Position numbers and translations under genes: made by a program
Notes under the pieces: generated by a model
Database searches by the model: none
Seen by the model: only the letters and a program-made list of their open reading frames with translations
What the model was told of the DNA's origin: nothing
DNA from: Roseiflexus sp034432635
GTDB lineage: Bacteria > Chloroflexota > Chloroflexia > Chloroflexales > Roseiflexaceae
NCBI GenBank assembly: GCA_034432635.1
Contig: DAOUBK010000083.1
Location: 1 to 64,000, forward strand
Direction of reading: 5' to 3'
DNA: 64,000 nucleotides
In this document: positions 16,050 through 25,292 of the stretch, in pieces
Numbering within the stretch: position 1 is the stretch's first letter
How the letters are laid out: every line of letters begins with the position of its first letter

Positions 16050-17320
16050 GTCTCCCCTCCTGGGGTATGTAACGTTCGGCCTGCATATCCGACTCCGGAT
16101 GATGAATAATGGTTTTGACTCCCGGAGATGGCCGGGCAGGACACTCGGACGCAGCCAGAGCCGCTGCCAGTCCGACCGTGCCCAAGTTGACGCCGAGCCG
16201 CGCGCATCCCCGCCCATATAGGCTACTCGTCGCCCGCTCGGTGGGCGGCGGCAACTCCGCGAGCACACGCGTCCGGTCCGGCGTGCTCTCCAACTGCGCG
16301 GCCTCATCCCCCCGTCGCCCACAGCTGCGCACCCAGAGGGTCGCCACGGCCATCACCAACCAGTGGCGCGCCACCCGTTCAGGGAGCTCGCGGCGGCTCT
16401 GCTGCCCCTACCACCCCATACTGTTCAAGGCGCGAAATCCAAGCTCAATCCACCTGCGCAAGCCGTACCTGCTATGCTCGACGGTCTCCGGGGGCAGAGG
16501 CGTCAGCAAGACCCAGCGGTCTTTATGCCCCTGCTCCTCCACGACGATGAGGGTCGCCTCTTGGCGGGCATCCGCGCCACCGCTTGCCGCCCGGCCTACC
16601 CAGGGACCCGCCTTCGGGACCAGCATCGCCGGGGGCACCCTGCGCTTCCAGATGGCAGGCCGCACCTGACGGTCCGCGGCAATGCGACCCAGGGGGCCAG
16701 CCAGCGTTGCTGAAGGTGGTGCCACCGCGTGGGGCTCCACAAGCCTCGGTCTACGCGCACCAGGGTGCGCCAATCGCTCGGGATCGCAGGATGGAGGTGG
16801 GCGATCAAGGCCAGGATGGGCGGCATCCAGGCTCCTGCCTCCTGGGCTGGCACGATGAACCAGGCCACCGGAATGGCACATCCACGGTAGTGGACCCCAA
16901 CCCCCAGCGCCACGCCCCATCTCCGGATGGGAGACGGCCGCGTTCGCCAGCGGCACGGTCGTTGCCCTCCCACCCGCTGATGACCCAGCGCAGCAGGAGC
17001 GGGAAACAGCCCGTGACCTCCACCTGGCTGTGGCCGGGCCTTGTCACGGCCATCCTTTACCGACTGACGCAAGCGCTGTCGCGCCGTCGAGCGGCTCATC
17101 AGCCCCTCCAATGCGGGGATGACGGCAGAGCAGCAGGCACTCTTCGCCCGCAGCGTGCCGTAACCCCCAGCGCCAGGCCGAGCCCATGAGCAGGCCGCAC
17201 ACCCGGCAACCGCTGGGTGAGCTGGTGCGCGAGTTGATCCAATTCACGTGGGAAGCGCATCTCACCGCCATGGCTGACAGGTGGATAACCCGATCATGCC
17301 ATTGAGATGCGCTTTTCGCC
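16050..17320 (-). mobile_element. Degenerate IS4-like transposase gene
   Basis: Minus-strand frames together give a broken DDE transposase. The N-terminal piece lies near 17290-17080. The middle (17000-16700) reads ALGVGVHYRGCAIPVAWFIV, then WRTLVRVDRGLWSP, resembling the catalytic-Asp block ADRGLY with Asp retained. Further pieces are DARQEATLIVVEEQGHKDRW and YGLRRWIELGFRALNSMGW (YREK-like region), then the C terminus RHWLVMAVATLWVRSCG. At least three frame changes separate these blocks, so it is inactive. I could not find terminal inverted repeats or a target duplication. The order of blocks matches transposases I recall as common in Chloroflexota. Confidence 0.7.
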
Positions 17321-17360
17321 AATCCTATCCTGTCGCTACATACCCCTGTAAGCTCTGGTC

Positions 17361-17470
17361 TCCCCTCTCCCGCGTCGCGGGAGAGGGGCCGGGGGTGAGG
17401 GCCTCCAGGGCATCTCCGGTCCCTATCTCCTGCACACGCTCGCATGTTCGGTCCGCCCTTAAACGAGGGT
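17361..17470 (+). repeat. Dispersed hairpin repeat, family A, copy 1
   Basis: A perfect 13-bp-arm hairpin (cccctctcccgcg, one base, complement; 17362-17388) is followed by gtgagggc, cctatctcc, acacgctcgcatgttc and gtccgccc blocks. The same succession appears inverted at 34535-34659. The surrounding 17320-17640 DNA has no gene I can support. Confidence 0.7.
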
Positions 17471-17742
17471 GGGCTGGGGTGGGGGCACTCTCACCCGCAG
17501 TGGGGGCGGGTTCTGGGGTGGGGGCCTCCCGCATGGCGACGATCCGCCAGCGGCGCGCCGGTGGGACGCCTGGCAGCACGCATCATGCGGATGACCCCTG
17601 AACGATGCCCATCTTTGAGTAAGAGGGGATATTACTGAATGACACGCGCCTCGTGAGTACAGGCGCCCCACCCGCATACATACGTCCACAATGCGCACAA
17701 ACCCGATGTTCGACTGCTCCGCAGACGTTCGGTTCCCGGTTC

Positions 17743-18783
17743 TCAGTTCTCGGTTCGCAGTTCTCGATCCTCTGCCAGTTTCTGCTCGATCTGATCGAGG
17801 CGTGTTCGCACCTCGCGTCGCCACGCCAGGTCATCGATTTCCTGGGAGCGAACACGGTAGAGCACCTCCTCGATAAGCCGCCGCGTCCCGCCGATCCGGT
17901 CTGCCAGCAGTCCAATCAGGAAAATGATGAAGCCAAGAATGAGCGCCGTGCTGCCAACCGCCAGCGATTGGGCATTATCCTGCGGAAAGTTGTTGACCAG
18001 TTGACGCATCACATAGACATACAGCGCGCGCCCTAAAAAAATGATGCCCGCAATCAGGAAGGGAAGCGCGATGTACGTAAATGTTTTGAGTGGCTCGTAT
18101 GCCGTATAGGTGCGTACAATCGTCGAAGCCTGGCGTTTGATGAAGTTCCAGTTGCCGGTGTGCAGCCGCGACGCGCGATGCACCGGATTGGTTGCAATCG
18201 GCACCGTCTGGATTGTCAGACGACGCTTGCCTGCCTGGATCAGGTTCTCCACTGTGTACGAAAAATCACTGGTCACGAATGTACGCAGTGCCGCTTCGCG
18301 TGACAGGGCGCGGAATCCGCTGACAGTATCGGGAACATTGGTGCCGGATGCCCAGCGTACCACGCCGCTCCCGATGACCTGAAGAGTCTTCTTCAGCGGC
18401 GAAAAGTGTGCATTGTTCTCGATCTGACGATCCCCGATCACCATGTCCGCCTGACCAGCCAGAATCGGGGCAATCAGACGTGGGATCTCGTACCCCGGAT
18501 ACTGATTGTCGCCATCGGTGTTGACAATAATATCGGCGCCAAGCCGCAGCGCCGTATCGATGCCGGTCTGATAGGCAGTCGCCAGCCCTTTACGGCTGGT
18601 ATGGCGCACCACGTGGTCAGCGCCGTGCGCTAGGGCGACAGCGATGGTATCATCGGTGCAACCATCGTCGATGATCAACACCTCGACACTATCGACACCG
18701 GGAATATCGCGCGGAATATCGGTGAGAACGCGCGCGATCGACTCGGCTTCGTTGAGCACCGGGATCTGGACAACCAGTTTCAT
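17743..18783 (-). CDS. Family 2 glycosyltransferase (dolichol/polyprenyl-phosphate sugar synthase-like)
   Basis: 346 residues. The GT-A domain occupies about 1-220, with IPVLNEAESIARVL, IIDDGCTDDT, the DxD-type INTDGDNQYPG and GFRALSREAALR. Two C-terminal membrane helices (about 233-255 and 275-300) are followed by a charged, coiled-coil-like tail. This layout resembles enzymes that load a sugar onto a polyprenyl-phosphate carrier at the membrane. Acceptor and sugar are unknown. It stands alone on the minus strand, divergent from the LCP gene. Its stop adjoins a short run of GTTCTCGGTTC-type repeats (17725-17770). Confidence 0.88.
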   Translation of the reverse strand: MKLVVQIPVLNEAESIARVLTDIPRDIPGVDSVEVLIIDDGCTDDTIAVALAHGADHVVRHTSRKGLATAYQTGIDTALRLGADIIVNTDGDNQYPGYEIPRLIAPILAGQADMVIGDRQIENNAHFSPLKKTLQVIGSGVVRWASGTNVPDTVSGFRALSREAALRTFVTSDFSYTVENLIQAGKRRLTIQTVPIATNPVHRASRLHTGNWNFIKRQASTIVRTYTAYEPLKTFTYIALPFLIAGIIFLGRALYVYVMRQLVNNFPQDNAQSLAVGSTALILGFIIFLIGLLADRIGGTRRLIEEVLYRVRSQEIDDLAWRREVRTRLDQIEQKLAEDRELRTEN

Positions 18784-18886
18784 TTGTGTTACGAATATGT
18801 CATTTTGCTGTACAGCGCGATTCTAGCCGAGTATGCCATAATTGTAAAGTGCAGCCGGGTGATTGCAGAATGATGCTGGAGTATTA

Positions 18887-20404
18887 ATGGATCGTCAGAC
18901 CCTGGAGTGTAATGAGACGCGCCGGTTGATCGATCAGGGTGTCTCTCCCGGTTCGACGCGACCCGAACGTCGCTCGCTCGGGTTTCACCTGGCGCGCTGC
19001 GCGGCGTGCCGCGCATATCACGTGCAAAAGAACGACACATTGCTCGCCGCACTGCTGGAAATGCCATGTCGCTCCACGCCGCTGCCATTGGCAGACCGCC
19101 GACGATCACCGCATCCGATCCGCCTGATCCGCACAATCAGCCTGACTCTGACGGGCATTGCCACGGTACTGGGCCTGATCTTCGCATGTCGCATGGTGGT
19201 GGCATTTGCTGCCATCGCCGGTCATGTGGATGCGATGACCGGCAACGCCGGGCAGACCCTTGCGGGATCGTCGACGGGAGTCCCGCCGACCGAACTGGCG
19301 ACGCTCATTCCGCCGACCCTGCCTCCCCCCGCCTGGGTTTCTGTAGATACTCCGACCATCGCCGCTCCGCCGGCAACTATGACAGTTGCACCGGCTACTG
19401 CGTCGATAAGGCCGACTGCCACGCCGGTCGAGGCGCCATCTGCATCGGTTACTCCAGAGGAACCAGCGCCAACCCTCGTTGTAGGAGCGCCGGTTCTGCC
19501 GACGATTACACCCATTCCGCTGCGCCCTGACTATCGACCGAGCGCGCCGACGCCAGCACTTGCCCCGCTTCCCACCCTGCCAGCCGGGTATCAACGCGCT
19601 CCGCCGACCGGTCAGGCGATCACCGTCCTTCTGCTGGGAATCGACCGGCGACCAGGTGAGGCATTCGCGTCGCGCGCTGATGCGATTATCATTGCACGCA
19701 TCGAACCGGAGCGTCGGCGCGTTGCCCTCCTCTCACTGCCGCGCGACCTGGTCGTGCCGGTTCCCGGATGGGGATGGTCACGGATCAACGCAGCAATGGT
19801 CTACGGTGAGATGAATGCTCCGCTCGGAGGAGGGATCGCGCTCACCCGGCGCACCGTTAGTGAGTTGCTCTCTATCCCCATCGATTACACGGTCATTGTC
19901 GATTTTACCGGCTTTATCGGTGCCATCGACGCGATTGGCGGCGTCACCATCGATGTGCTGGTCGAACTCTACGATCCGCTCTACCCAACCATGGATTACG
20001 GGTATACCGTCGCGCATTTTCTTCCCGGGGTTCAGCACATGGATGGCGCGCGCGCCCTGATGTACGCGCGCATCCGGCATATGGACAGCGACTGGGAACG
20101 GATGAAACGCCAGCAGACGGTGATTATCGCTGCGCTCAACCAAGTGCGTGAACGCAACGCTCTTGGACGGATCGAGAGTATCGCCGCGCTCACCGGTGCA
20201 CTGCGTGGTTTTGTCACTACCGATATTCCCGAGACGCAACTCCTCGGTCTGGCATGGGCGTTCCGCGACTTCGCTCCGGATCAGGTTGAGCGTCATACTC
20301 TCGATGCCAGTTCTGTCAGCATTGGCGCACCAGGCGATCCGTATGCGCAGTACGCTCTGCCAGGCGCTATCGAGCGCCTGCGTGCCAAACTGCTGGGACT
20401 GTAG
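18887..20404 (+). CDS. LytR-CpsA-Psr family protein with N-terminal zinc-binding motif
   Basis: 505 residues from ATG 18887. The N terminus carries Cys and His residues ending in HLARCAACRAYH, the HxxxCxxC pattern of anti-sigma-type zinc domains. A membrane helix (about 80-103) and a long Pro/Thr/Ala linker (about 120-235) follow. The LCP domain starts at ITVLLLGIDRRP, then SRADAIIIARIEPERRRVAL, SLPRDL, RINAAMVYG and ARIRHMDSDWERMKRQQ, which hold the Arg/Asp residues that bind polyprenyl pyrophosphate. LCP enzymes transfer glycopolymers to the cell wall. A cytoplasmic zinc module on an LCP protein is unusual. Confidence 0.88.
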   Translation: MDRQTLECNETRRLIDQGVSPGSTRPERRSLGFHLARCAACRAYHVQKNDTLLAALLEMPCRSTPLPLADRRRSPHPIRLIRTISLTLTGIATVLGLIFACRMVVAFAAIAGHVDAMTGNAGQTLAGSSTGVPPTELATLIPPTLPPPAWVSVDTPTIAAPPATMTVAPATASIRPTATPVEAPSASVTPEEPAPTLVVGAPVLPTITPIPLRPDYRPSAPTPALAPLPTLPAGYQRAPPTGQAITVLLLGIDRRPGEAFASRADAIIIARIEPERRRVALLSLPRDLVVPVPGWGWSRINAAMVYGEMNAPLGGGIALTRRTVSELLSIPIDYTVIVDFTGFIGAIDAIGGVTIDVLVELYDPLYPTMDYGYTVAHFLPGVQHMDGARALMYARIRHMDSDWERMKRQQTVIIAALNQVRERNALGRIESIAALTGALRGFVTTDIPETQLLGLAWAFRDFAPDQVERHTLDASSVSIGAPGDPYAQYALPGAIERLRAKLLGL

Positions 20405-20440
20405 GTTTCGTTCCGCTCTTCTGTTTTCGAGGAGATCATC

Positions 20441-21409
20441 ATGGAGTACCGTAGGTTAGGTCGTTCAGGTCTCAAGGTCGCTGCCATCTGTCTGGGCACG
20501 ATGCAGTTCGGTTGGACGGCAGACGAAGAGCAGTCGTTTCGTATTCTCGATGCCTATGCAGACGCCGGCGGCAATTTTATCGATACGGCGGATGTCTACT
20601 CGAGTTGGGTTCCTGGTAACCCTGGCGGCGTCAGCGAAGAAATCATCGGACGCTGGCTGAAGCGTCGCGGTGACCGTCACCTCTTCGTCATCGCCACCAA
20701 AGGGAATGGTCGGATGTGGCCCGGTCCGAACGGCGACGGATTATCGCGGGTTCATCTGATGAAAGCGATTGACGATAGCCTGCGCCGGTTACAGACCGAC
20801 TATGTTGATTTGTACCAGACCCACTAGCCCCACTATGACACGCCGCAGGAAGACACCCTGCGCGCACTGGATGATATGGTACGTGCAGGGAAGGTGCGCT
20901 ACATTGGGTGCTCAAACGAACCAGCGTGGCGGCTGTGCAAGGCGCTGTGGATCAGCGAGCGTGAGCATCTGCACCGCTTTATCAGCATCCAGCCGCCGTA
21001 CAGCCTGGTGCGTCGCGCCGACTTCGAACGCGAACTCGAAGCGTTGTGTCTGGATCAGGGGATCGGTGTCATTCCCTACAGTCCGCTCCAGGGAGGTTTT
21101 CTGACGGGAAAGTATCGTCGCGACACAACACCTGCAAGTGTACGTGCTGAAGGATTGAAACGCTACATGACTGAGCGTAACTTCGCGCTGATCGATCTGC
21201 TGGAAGAGCGCGGCAAAGCCTACAATGCCACAGTAACCCAACTGGCGCTTGCCTGGATGCTGCACCGCAATTCCATTACGTCACCGATCATTGGCGCGAA
21301 TAGCGTCGAACAACTGAGCGACATCCTCGGCACACTCAATGTCAAACTCACTGCGGAAGATATTGCCGCCATCGATGCTGCGAGCGACTGGCGCAACCGC
21401 GAAAGCTGA
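20441..21409 (+). pseudogene. Aldo/keto reductase interrupted by a single amber codon
   Basis: The frame from ATG 20441 to TGA 21407-21409 would encode about 322 residues of a TIM-barrel NADPH-dependent reductase, but TAG at 20825-20827 stops it after YVDLYQTH. The text resumes in frame with PHYDTPQEDTLRALDDMVRA, then GKVRYIGCSN. Relatives have Trp there (QTHWPHYD), so a TGG-to-TAG change explains everything. Catalytic residues survive: Asp and Tyr in NFIDTADVYSSW and the Lys in IATKGNG. No other damage is visible, so the event is recent, a base-call error, or tolerated. Paralogue: 46702-47673. Confidence 0.8.
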
Positions 21410-21436
21410 TCTGTACTTCTTTTACTGCCCCCGGAA

Positions 21437-21467
21437 CCCCTGCAGGAACTTCTGCTTCTTGCAGGGG
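21437..21467 (+). terminator. Hairpin downstream of the aldo/keto reductase
   Basis: CCCCTGCA (21437-21444) pairs with TGCAGGGG (21460-21467) around a 15-base pyrimidine-rich loop, 28 bp after the stop codon. No T run follows, so it may be a weak terminator or an RNA-stabilising stem. The rest of the gap to 21697 shows nothing recognisable. Confidence 0.4.
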
Positions 21468-21697
21468 TATCTGCGTACAGCCTGGGATGAAGGGCGTCCT
21501 GCACGAAATTACTGCTCGATCCGGTGCACGTCGTCGAGAACGAAAGCAATCGTTGTCCGTATCTCGCACTGCTATGATACAAAGCAGAGTCCGGCACGAA
21601 CCTCTGCTTACACCTGATCGCATATGTCAACATCGGGGATCTGCACGCCAGAGCACGGATAAAGAACAAGACCCTACCTATCGAGAGGTTACAGGCT

Positions 21698-22228
21698 ATG
21701 GACGAAGACTACAGCTACCTTCGCCTCGAAATGACGGTTCTGATGACGCCGGATATGGCGAATTTCGCCGGACGGGTGCACGGTGGCTCGATCTTGAAAC
21801 TACTCGACCAGGTGGCATACGCCTGTGCTGCGCGCTACTCGGGTTCATATGTGGTTACAGTTTCGGTTGACCAGGTGGTCTTTCACGAGCCGCTCTATGT
21901 TGGCGAGCTGGTGACATTTCTGGCGTCGATCAATTACACCGGCACCAGTTCCATGGAAGTTGGTATTCGGGTCATGGCAGAAAACATCCAGGCGCGCAGT
22001 GAGCGTCACGTGATGACCTGCTACTTCACCATGGTAGCGGTCGACGAACATGGCAGACCGCACCGTGTTCCCAAATTCACACCCACGACGCCGGTCGAGC
22101 AACGGCGCTGGAAAGCAGCGCAACTGCGACGCGAGTTACGTCGTGAGATCGAGCGGCGCAGCCTCGATATTCGTCTGCATCCCGACGAACTGGCATCAGA
22201 ATCGCACAGCCAGGAGGCGCACCAGTAG
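21698..22228 (+). CDS. Acyl-CoA thioesterase, hotdog fold (YciA/BACH type)
   Basis: 176 residues, ATG 21698 after GAGAGG. A single hotdog domain contains LMTPDMANFAGRVHGGSILK, then LLDQVAYACAARYSGSYVVT, the usual GN/RVHGGxxLKLxD helix of acyl-CoA hydrolases, with the catalytic Asp in LLDQVA and VDQVVFHEPLYVGELVTFLA in the second half. A charged, Arg-rich extension of about 45 residues follows and is typical of this subgroup. It would hydrolyse acyl-CoA to free acid and CoA in the cytoplasm. Confidence 0.88.
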   Translation: MDEDYSYLRLEMTVLMTPDMANFAGRVHGGSILKLLDQVAYACAARYSGSYVVTVSVDQVVFHEPLYVGELVTFLASINYTGTSSMEVGIRVMAENIQARSERHVMTCYFTMVAVDEHGRPHRVPKFTPTTPVEQRRWKAAQLRRELRREIERRSLDIRLHPDELASESHSQEAHQ

Positions 22229-22285
22229 ATCGCACCAAAAATCGTCCCTCGATCACTCGACGCCCTTCCGCTTGACAACGTATGG

Positions 22286-22291
22286 TATGCT
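22286..22291 (+). promoter_or_regulatory. Candidate extended -10 promoter (TGGTATGCT)
   Basis: TGG followed by TATGCT lies 36 bp before ATG 22327. It matches a recurring TGGTAnnnT pattern seen upstream of other genes in this window. No good -35 hexamer is visible, as often with extended -10 promoters. Confidence 0.35.
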
Positions 22292-22326
22292 GGCATGCGA
22301 GCAAGACGGAAGGGGGATTTCCAACG

Positions 22327-23190
22327 ATGCGACGCTATGGCGCTCAGAGCATGATCGCACCACTCCGCCGTGTATTGGTGAGGCGGCCAGATGAGTCATA
22401 CGGCGAAGCGGATCCACAACGCTGGCATTATTCGGCGCGCCCCGATCTGAAGCGCGCCCAGGAAGAGCACGATGCGCTGGTCGCCATCCTGCGCGGCGCC
22501 GGCGTCGAGGTGCTGTACCACGACATTCCACAGTCCGGGCGCGCAGACTCCATCTTTGTGTTCGATCCGGCAATTGTCACCAACGCCGGTGCGATCATTC
22601 TGCGCATGGGGAAAGACCTGCGGCGCGGCGAAGAGGAGGCGATGGCGCAGCGCTTCGCCCGACTCGATATTCCGATCCTGGCAACGCTCGACGGCGCGGC
22701 GCTTGCCGAGGGTGGCGATTTGCTCTGGCTCGATCAAGAAACCCTTGCCGCCGGGATAGGCTTCCGCACCAACACCGAGGGATTGCGTCAGTTGACCGCT
22801 CTCCTGGCGCCGCATGGCATTCGCACGTTGCCGGTGGAACTCCCATACTACCAGGGACCGGAGGCCTGCCTGCATCTCCTCTCGCTCATCAGCATCGTCG
22901 ATGAACGTCTGGCGGTCGTCTATCCGCCGCTGCTCCCCGTGCCGTTCTACCAGGAATTGCAGCGCCGCGGGTTTCGCCTCATCGAAGTTCCCGACTCTGA
23001 GTTCCCAACAATGGGACCGAATGTGCTGGCACTGGCGCCGGGTCAGTGTCTGATGCTCGAAAACAACCCTCTGACAAAGCGACGCCTGGAAGCGGCAGGG
23101 TGTGAGGTGTTGACCTACTGCGGCAACGAAATCTCACTCAAGGCGGAAGGGGGCGCAACCTGTCTGACCCGTCCGATTTTGCGCGAGTAA
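22327..23190 (+). CDS. Amidinotransferase-fold hydrolase (DDAH / arginine deiminase-like)
   Basis: 287 residues from ATG 22327 (AAGGGGG upstream); an in-frame ATG at 22282 lacks a ribosome binding site. Five-bladed propeller signatures are FVFDPAIVTNAGAIILRMGK, ALAEGGDLLWLD, the general His region ACLHLLSLISIVDERLAVVY and the nucleophile Cys in GGATCLTRPI. The size and Cys position fit dimethylarginine dimethylaminohydrolase-like enzymes (about 255-290) rather than true arginine deiminase (about 400). It would release an amine and citrulline from a guanidino compound. The M20 gene starts 5 bp later, suggesting a two-step catabolic unit. Confidence 0.85.
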   Translation: MRRYGAQSMIAPLRRVLVRRPDESYGEADPQRWHYSARPDLKRAQEEHDALVAILRGAGVEVLYHDIPQSGRADSIFVFDPAIVTNAGAIILRMGKDLRRGEEEAMAQRFARLDIPILATLDGAALAEGGDLLWLDQETLAAGIGFRTNTEGLRQLTALLAPHGIRTLPVELPYYQGPEACLHLLSLISIVDERLAVVYPPLLPVPFYQELQRRGFRLIEVPDSEFPTMGPNVLALAPGQCLMLENNPLTKRRLEAAGCEVLTYCGNEISLKAEGGATCLTRPILRE

Positions 23191-23194
23191 CGAT

Positions 23195-24481
23195 ATGATC
23201 GGCATACATCCACTCGAACGCACCGTTATCGACGCCATCGATATCGATGGCTTACTGACTTTTCTCGGCGACCTGGTCGCTTTCCCAAGTCTCGATGGGT
23301 CACCCGATGAACAGGCGGCGCAGGAGTATGTTGCGGCATTCATGGAACGCCAGGGGTTTGAGATGGATGTCTGGGAGATCGACTTCGACCTGGTGCGCCG
23401 TCATCCATCATTTTCGGCAGAGGTGGAGCGTCAGCGCGGGTCCGGCGTCGTTGGAATGCTGGGCATGGGTGCAGGACCGACGTTAATCTTCAACGGACAC
23501 GTCGATGTTGTACCGGCTGGCGATCGGGCGCTGTGGCGCTTTCCACCCTGGCAGGCGACAATCGATGACGGCTTTGTGTACGGGCGGGGCGCACTCGATA
23601 TGAAGGGAGGTCTGGCGTGCGCGGTGTTTGCCGCCAAAGCCATTCGTGATGCCGGTGTTCGCCTGAAGGGGTGTCTGCTGATCCAGAGCGTCATTGGCGA
23701 GGAGGATGGCGGGTGCGGTACGCTTGCCACGGTACTGCGCGGTCACACCGGCGATGGCGCGATTGTCGTCGAACCAACCGGACTGTGCATTGCGCCGGCG
23801 CAGGCGGGTGCGCTCAACTTTCGCCTGACCGTACCCGGCGCTGCGGCACATGGCTGTGTGCGTGAAGAAGGGGTCAGCGCGATTGAAAAGTTTCTCCCTC
23901 TCTACCAGGCATTGATTGACCTCGAGACCAGGCGTAACGCCGCAGCGCGGCGCAACGACGACGCTGTCAGCCGCCTCTATGCCCGCTACACCACACCCTA
24001 CCCGCTGAGCATCGGCGTGGTACGCGCTGGCGAATGGGCATCGACCGTCGCCGAAACGCTGGTTGCTGAAGGACGGTATGGTGTTGCAGTTGGTGAAAAT
24101 CTGGCAGAGGCACGGCGGATGCTGGAGAAGACTGTTGCATGCGCCGCGCAGGCAGACCCCTGGCTCCGTGAGCATCCGCCGCATCTGGAGTGGTGGGGAG
24201 GTCAGTTCGCCCCAGCAGACACGCCGCTCGACCATCCGCTGGTCGAAACGACCGCTGCAGCGTTCGCAGCAATTACCGGCGTACCGGCAACCCTGGAAGG
24301 CATGACCTACGGCGCCGACATGCGGTTGTTGGTTCACGAAGGGCACATCCCGACCATTCTGTTCGGACCGGGGGATGTGCGCAATGCGCATCGCCCCAAT
24401 GAGCGTGTCGCAATCGCCGACCTGGAGACTGCGACGCGCACACTGGCGCTGACGGCATTACGCTTCTGCGGGGTTGGCTAG
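23195..24481 (+). CDS. M20-family deacylase/peptidase (ArgE/DapE-like)
   Basis: 428 residues. Metal ligands are visible in order: FNGHVDVVPAGD (His, with its Asp two residues on), GRGALDMKGG (bridging Asp), VIGEEDGGCGT (catalytic Glu and ligand Glu), VVEPTG, and the C-terminal FGPGDVRNAHRPNERV (His). The dimerisation lid lies between about 190 and 310. It likely removes an acyl group from an amino acid. It starts only 5 bp after the DDAH-like gene, so the pair probably handles an arginine- or ornithine-related compound. That substrate is inference. Confidence 0.88.
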   Translation: MIGIHPLERTVIDAIDIDGLLTFLGDLVAFPSLDGSPDEQAAQEYVAAFMERQGFEMDVWEIDFDLVRRHPSFSAEVERQRGSGVVGMLGMGAGPTLIFNGHVDVVPAGDRALWRFPPWQATIDDGFVYGRGALDMKGGLACAVFAAKAIRDAGVRLKGCLLIQSVIGEEDGGCGTLATVLRGHTGDGAIVVEPTGLCIAPAQAGALNFRLTVPGAAAHGCVREEGVSAIEKFLPLYQALIDLETRRNAAARRNDDAVSRLYARYTTPYPLSIGVVRAGEWASTVAETLVAEGRYGVAVGENLAEARRMLEKTVACAAQADPWLREHPPHLEWWGGQFAPADTPLDHPLVETTAAAFAAITGVPATLEGMTYGADMRLLVHEGHIPTILFGPGDVRNAHRPNERVAIADLETATRTLALTALRFCGVG

Positions 24482-24497
24482 CAGCACAGTTTGCCTC

Positions 24498-24854
24498 TCA
24501 CCGTCGTTGTGGCGGCGGAGGCGTTCTTCCCAGGTCGACATCCCTCTCGACGTCCGACAGACTGCCGCTCTGCGGTGGACCAGAGGAAGCCTGCGCAATG
24601 GCAGTGCACTGCTGCAGAATGGTTTCAGTCTCATCGCTGATCGTTCGAACTGTCTGGAGTTCGGTCGCGCTCAATTCCCGCTCAACTCTGCGCACAGCAG
24701 CACCCCACTCATCGAACGAAGAACGTAACTCCCTGACAAGACGTGGTGTATTACGCACAATAGACACGATGTTGTAGAGGTAAGCGCACTTTGCAGCATC
24801 TCGACGTGACGCAGAAATCTCTGCCCAAAAGCGCCAAAACGGTGGATAATCCAT
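24498..24854 (-). CDS. Hypothetical protein, possibly the 3' part of a frameshifted gene
   Basis: 118 codons. The middle reads like real helical protein (AAKCAYLYNIVSIVRNTPRL, then VRELRSSFDEWGAAVRRVER), with a Pro-rich basic end. The ATG at 24854 has no ribosome binding site. A separate minus-strand frame, 25170-24751, reaches the same spot with plausible text (LADEDQWFELKDPNDSLPRP, then GHRFDQMRLYDEGDTDR), so both could be one gene broken near 24855. I do not recognise the family. The remainder of 24855-25292 holds nothing else I can support. Confidence 0.35.
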   Translation of the reverse strand: MDYPPFWRFWAEISASRRDAAKCAYLYNIVSIVRNTPRLVRELRSSFDEWGAAVRRVERELSATELQTVRTISDETETILQQCTAIAQASSGPPQSGSLSDVERDVDLGRTPPPPQRR

Positions 24855-25292
24855 CCGCGATGTTCAGCAATGGCGGTATTGCTTTCAGTCCTGGTGAGAG
24901 ATGTCGATCAGTATCGCCTTCATCGTAAAGACGCATCTGATCGAAACGATGTCCCGGGCGTGGCAGGGAGTCGTTCGGATCTTTCAGTTCAAACCATTGA
25001 TCCTCATCTGCGAGACTCGAAACTCGATCATCGTTGACTCCATCAACGCGCTGTGCTGAAACGTCAATCCTGTTAACGGATATAGCGGCGCGAAGCACCG
25101 CGAAACGTCTGATGGGAGGAAAATAATGTCTGGCAGCCGTCCGACAGAACTGGCTGACATGAACAGGCAACAGGGAAGAGGCTCAGCCTCTCCCCTGCTT
25201 GCCGGATAAACCTGCCCTTCAACAACCTCATTTTACGCAATGAGTGAGGCGCAATGCGGCGTTGTAGCGCACACCCCGCCTTTTTGGAGATA

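Noticed and set aside
16050..17320. Active insertion sequence
   Set aside because: Transposase blocks lie in at least three frames, and no terminal inverted repeats or target duplication could be found.
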